Assembly (NCBI GenBank): GCA_000708835.1
Contig: DF237049.1
Span: forward strand, 62,001-126,000
Direction of reading: 5' to 3'
From: Klebsormidium nitens
Taxonomy: Eukaryota > Streptophyta > Klebsormidiophyceae > Klebsormidiales > Klebsormidiaceae
DNA length: 64,000 nt
Position 1 is the stretch's first letter. Every line of letters begins with the position of its first letter. The position numbers and the translations under genes were made by a program. Of the stretch, positions 59,954-64,000 are shown piece by piece. The notes beneath the pieces were generated by a model, which saw only the letters and a program-made list of their open reading frames with translations, ran no database searches and was not told where the DNA came from.

Positions 59954-61513
59954 CTGTGCCTTCCTTGGAACCGGGGTCTTAAAGTGCTTGGGTTGAATTG
60001 GTTGGGTCAATGCTTATCAGCATTGTTAGTGCGTTCGGCGGGCAAACGGAAGTAAGTCCTCCCGCCAAGGATGCAAACATCAGATTGTGTCCAGTTTCGA
60101 ACAGGAGGGTCGACTTTGATTAGTCAATCCATCCACTTTCAGGATGTCAACCTAGAACACCTTATGGTTCTTTCACAAAAGGCCATGAAGCAGCAATTGC
60201 ACCACTCTTAATGAGCACGCATCCTAAATGTGCGCGTTCTTGAAGCATTGTTCAATCCCTGCGCACAAGATTCAACGGGAATACTGAGCGCCTTCCTACT
60301 CCCTAAAAGTGCTCTGAAACAATCTCTCTGGTTTAACGGCCCCGAGCAAGGATCTTTGATGCCTTTTTGAGTTCGAGGCGTTACTCTGGCACAGCATTCA
60401 ACTTCAGCAGCCTGCTTTCCTGTTTGTACAGTAAATGATGACATGCAGAATGTCATCATTAACAATGCCTAACCTCGCATAATTGATGGCCAACGCCAGC
60501 AACGCCGCCGGCGCGCTTGCGTCACACTTGTGAGTCTTGTGGCACACTACAGAAAGCGCTCACAAAGACAACATCATTTTTGCAGCATACATAAATCCCA
60601 ACCGTCGGCTGATTGGAGAACAGCCGCGCGCTGATATCGTGTAGACTACTCTTGCGACCCGCGTCTCTGTGTCTTTAGCGAACCGTCGATGCGTCAACTT
60701 CAAGCATCTACCATGGTCCAGTATGCTCAAACTCAAAGCTGCACCGTCGCTCTAGTTGCTTGAATCATCATCATCATGGTGTACGTGTCCAGCGCCAGCA
60801 CTGGCGCAAGTAGTACAAAGAACTCAGTTGTAAAAGTGTTAACAAGCCAGTGTTACCTGGGCCAGCCTTCTGAGCCGCACGATTGATGTTCACCCTGTAC
60901 CACACGCTCGACCGTGATTGCATTTCCGAAAACTTAGTGTTCAGATGCGGGCACCGGGGAGCCAAACATCTTCAACGCGGTACCTAAGGCTAGTGCCTAC
61001 CATGCTGATCTAAATACGCTGCGCAAAGCCCGGGGCACGAAAATCCGTCTTCCGGTCAAAACCACCGGGGAAGGTATGCCTGCCGTGCGAAGGCGTTAGT
61101 AGTTTTGGCCAGGGTTAAGGGGCTAAAGACATTCCAACCAAGTCTAGTCATCTAAGCCAGGCACTCCTAGCATTTACCCGACTCTCATAGGAAGCTCGGT
61201 GACTTGGTTTGCGGTGGACCGGAGGTGTCAACAGCTGTGGCACCGAGCACTTTTACCGGTCAGAATGTTTAGACACAGAGGTTTTCAGGGTATTGGAACA
61301 CTTGATGTTCACACTTTTACAACTGAGTTCTTTGACCTTTTTGCAGCACGGGCAGCAGCACCTGGAGAGGACGCAGCAGCAGGGGCGGTATGCTCCTCCA
61401 CTTGCTCTCTAGCTGAGTCTAATAGTTCAACTTCAAGAGGTGAATTGGGTCACAGCCAGCGCTATCTGGCTGGAGGTCACCACTCTTTTGTCCTGTTTGT
61501 GGGGCGGGCTGCG
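59954..61513. other. Unassigned region upstream of the FtsH gene
   Basis: May contain upstream exons of the minus-strand gene and, at its right end, the FtsH promoter and leader. The FtsH reading frame stays open upstream to about 61199, but without transit-like sequence before the ATG at 61514. No other feature supported. Confidence 0.35.
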
Positions 61514-64000
61514 ATGGCGGGCTTGGAAGCAGCATTCTGCGGCTTCACGCAAGGGTGCGTAAGTCAGGCAGCATTCAGCAGGCACACCGACCTAGACGCC
61601 AACAAGCAACCCCTCTTCAAAACCTGGCTGACGCCTGCGACTGGGGCCAGAGCCACCCTCCCCTGTAGAGCTAGCCGCAGAAGTATAGGCATCAAGTCTA
61701 GAAAAACCCTCGGCGTGTCATCGCCGCCCTTCTCATCCTACTCCTTCCTTCCCCTAGCACCACTCCCTACCTTCCGGTCACCTCATCGGAGTCGACAAAG
61801 TGGTGCCCGGCGACGTGCTTCTTGTGTCCGAGCGTCCGGCTCGTCAGATCAGCTGGTCCCCACTTCTGCAGTGATGGATTCAGCAGATTATAAGGTGCAG
61901 CAGAGCCGGATAGACACAATACTGGCGCGCCTGCATGAGCTCGACCCAGGGATCCCCTCAGTGGAGGAGGCGGCCATCCGCGCAGATCTCAACACCCTGT
62001 CCGCAGAGCACCTCTCGCTCGTAGAAAACAGTACCGGCAAAAACCGCACCATCAGCAGCTGGTCCGCGCTGCTGAAGCGCCTGATTGCGCTGAAAGAGGG
62101 GGACGATGCGCAGCGTCTGGGGCGGCACGACCACCGGCGCGTCTGGCTGGCGGAGCAGCGCCTGCTCAAAACGCTGGGCTGGGCGGCGCGCCTGCGGGAG
62201 ACGCTCGCACGGTTGTTTAGCTGGCAGGGCCTCGTGCTCTTTGGCGCCTTTCTCCTGGCTGCGGTGTCCATCAACCTTGCATGGAGGCCGCAGGCGAAGA
62301 TCGTGACAAAGCCCGTGCAGTACAGCACGTTCCTGCAGGAGGTGAGGCACGGCTGCCAATGGCGTCGTTAGTCTAGGGACAGTAGTGAGATTCCAGTGCA
62401 TCAACATCATGCATGGAGAGATGTCAGGATCTTGTGGAGCGTTGGGCCAAAGTAGAAATCCGATTGTTCAGAACAGAACTCAAAAGCCAAGATTGGGAAG
62501 TTAAGGGTTTGTGCAGGTGGCCATCAAAGGGTTGGGCAATTCATCAGTTTTTCCCCCTGTCTCGCAATCAGGCCCTCAGGCAAATGGCTTTGAGAAAGAT
62601 CTGTTGACTTTGCATGATGCAGGTTAATTGTACAGCGATTGTCTTGTACAGCTCATGAACAGGTGAAAGTCGTTCTGAAGAGAAGTGCCTCATTCTACTC
62701 ATGTTGGCTGAAAGAAGTTGACGTTTCTTGGCAGGTGGAGAAGAAGAACGTCAAGGTGGTCAATTTTGAGGAGCAGTCTCGGAAAATATACTTTGCACTG
62801 AGGGATGAGGACGAGGCATTCCGAGCGCAAAGGGAGGCGGGCCAAGAAAAGAAGGTGAGCAGGCAGTAGAACCCAACTGTCGATTCTCTCGGCCATGCTT
62901 GCAGAGCCACGTGCTTTACCCCCCTCTTATTAGAGACAGTCCTGCACCCATTTCAGCAAAGCCTCTTCTGTCGAACAGATCTCTTGTTCGTTGGGTGTCC
63001 GGCTGTGCCCTTTGTAATTATGGACAGAAGAACCAAATGCACCAGTGCTTGGCACTCCCAGCTCTGCGCGTTCGAGCGCCCATACGGGGAGTTCTCACTG
63101 GCTTACACATGCCTGGCAGGACATCATTGACAAGGGGTTCCTGAAAATCTCTGTGGAGAGGACTGTGGCCAGCCCTCCCCGCCCTGCCCGGTACCTGACG
63201 CGCCGGGTGGAAGGCGACATGAAACTCATCGAAAAGCTGCAGGTAAGAAGTAGATAACGTCATGGATGGCCTTCCTCGGACGTCTATAGAGAGCTGAGCC
63301 TTGAACACAGGCATGCACGTGTTGTACAGCCGGAAAACTGATCAGGAATGGAGATGGGCGTAAGTACAAGGTTGCCCAGTCTACTGCGACTTCTGTCAGG
63401 AATAGCCCTCAGGTCTTCCTGGGCAGAACCCTGTGTCCCTGTCTTCTTTGCAGGCCAGCGGCGCAGCATTCCGGTCGGTCCCCCCCTCGTCTCTGGACGG
63501 CATGCGCACGGCGCTCTTCACAATGGTGGCCATCTACGTGCCGCTCATCCCGCTTTTCATCTTTGCGCGGCGCCAGCTCATGGGGCGTGCCACCAAGAAG
63601 CGCGCACGCGCGCACGACTCGGCGGTCACTTTCCGGGATGTTGCGGGGGTGGACCAGGCGAAGCAGGAGCTCATGGAGGTGCGGTGGATAAGAGTTTGGC
63701 GCCTTGTGATATTGGTATCACGTTGTTTGCAGCGAGGACTTTCATGCGGTTGGTGCAGGTGCTCCATGGTGGATGCAAATGTCCAGCAACGTGGTTTTTT
63801 TGCAGCCCAGAAGGGGAACACTGCCTCAAGACGTTTTTCAAATGGCCGCGCTGAGATATATGGCTCGCTACTCTACGTGTCAGGATTTCGGAGTTGAAGA
63901 CGTTCTCCGAAGATGCATCGGTGCTGAGTCGTGGCACACACTTATTTCCAGGAAAGTTGCGTCGTGTGCCACTTTTCTCTCCAGAAAGCCTTCCCTTGCC
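61514..64000 (+). CDS. Plastid FtsH-family ATP-dependent metalloprotease, N-terminal part (cut by window end)
   Basis: Membrane-bound AAA protease family that degrades damaged thylakoid or envelope proteins. Four exons are visible and in frame: 61514-62341, 62735-62854, 63120-63242 and 63454-63678, giving 432 residues; the last base of the window is in the following intron, so the AAA core and zinc site are outside and activity cannot be judged. Residues 1-115 are Ser/Arg-rich, an apparent plastid transit peptide (MAGLEAAFCGF start). A helical, charged region follows, then a first membrane helix GLVLFGAFLLAAVSINLAW (about 239-257), PVQYSTFLQE, KVVNFEEQSRKIYFAL typical of the FtsH extracellular domain, a second helix TALFTMVAIYVPLIPLFIF (about 376-394), and VTFRDVAGVDQAKQEL, the conserved start of the FtsH AAA domain. 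The charged stretch before helix 1 is longer than in most FtsH proteins; I cannot say which plant FtsH or FtsHi subgroup it belongs to. Confidence 0.88.

Noticed and set aside
60854-60965. Minus-strand frame ending in a good donor (NTKFSEMQSRSSVWYRV...)
   Set aside because: It could be an upstream exon of the gene ending at 59594, but no acceptor or frame link could be established.

Overview
The window is nuclear DNA of a photosynthetic eukaryote of the green lineage. Almost every gene is cut by GT-AG introns of roughly 0.2 to 1 kb, genes lie on both strands with no operons, and the content is plant-like: a photosystem I antenna protein (LHCA1), two CASP-like membrane proteins, a plant-type phospholipid methyltransferase (PLMT), and proteins with plastid-type N-termini. 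CASP-like proteins together with a plastid-targeted citramalate/isopropylmalate-synthase-like enzyme would suit a streptophyte alga (a Klebsormidium-like organism is my guess from gene content, not something the sequence proves). All exon maps below were built by hand from splice sites, reading frame and family similarity; they have not been tested against transcripts.
Layout. 0.5-5.5 kb: TRM1 tRNA methyltransferase (-). 5.6-6.4 kb: a terminal-inverted-repeat element. 6.8-7.5 kb: a small twin-CX9C (COX23/CHCHD7-like) protein (+). 9.1-11.4 kb: an acidic Ala/Glu-rich protein and a small putative plastid membrane protein (both -). 12.0-16.1 kb: an unidentified 699-residue protein (+). 17.5-18.3 kb: PLMT (-). 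19.3-26.0 kb: a 12-exon gene joining a bacterial-type endonuclease I to a lamin-tail-like domain (+), the most unusual gene here. 27.4-29.6 kb: an RWDD2-like protein (-). 30.4-32.2 kb: a cluster of small inverted-repeat elements with a tRNA-like segment. 34.0-37.2 kb: a plastid SAM methyltransferase (-), head-to-head with 37.7-43.0 kb: a citramalate-synthase-type enzyme (+). 45.5-47.7 kb: LHCA1 (-). Two diverged direct copies of a roughly 670 bp repeat lie at 43.7 and 48.7 kb. 50.3-56.3 kb: two CASP-like genes head-to-head. 57.2-58.6 kb: an intronless unidentified gene (-). 59.6-60.0 kb: the 3' end of another unidentified gene (-). 61.5 kb to the edge: the N-terminal part of a plastid FtsH-type protease (+), cut by the window end.
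How they fit together. LHCA1, the FtsH protein, the plastid methyltransferase and the citramalate-synthase-like enzyme all point to plastid light harvesting, quality control and amino-acid synthesis. TRM1, the CHCH protein and PLMT are housekeeping genes for tRNA modification, respiratory-chain assembly and phosphatidylcholine synthesis. No neighbouring genes form an obvious pathway apart from shared divergent promoters and the CASP-like pair.
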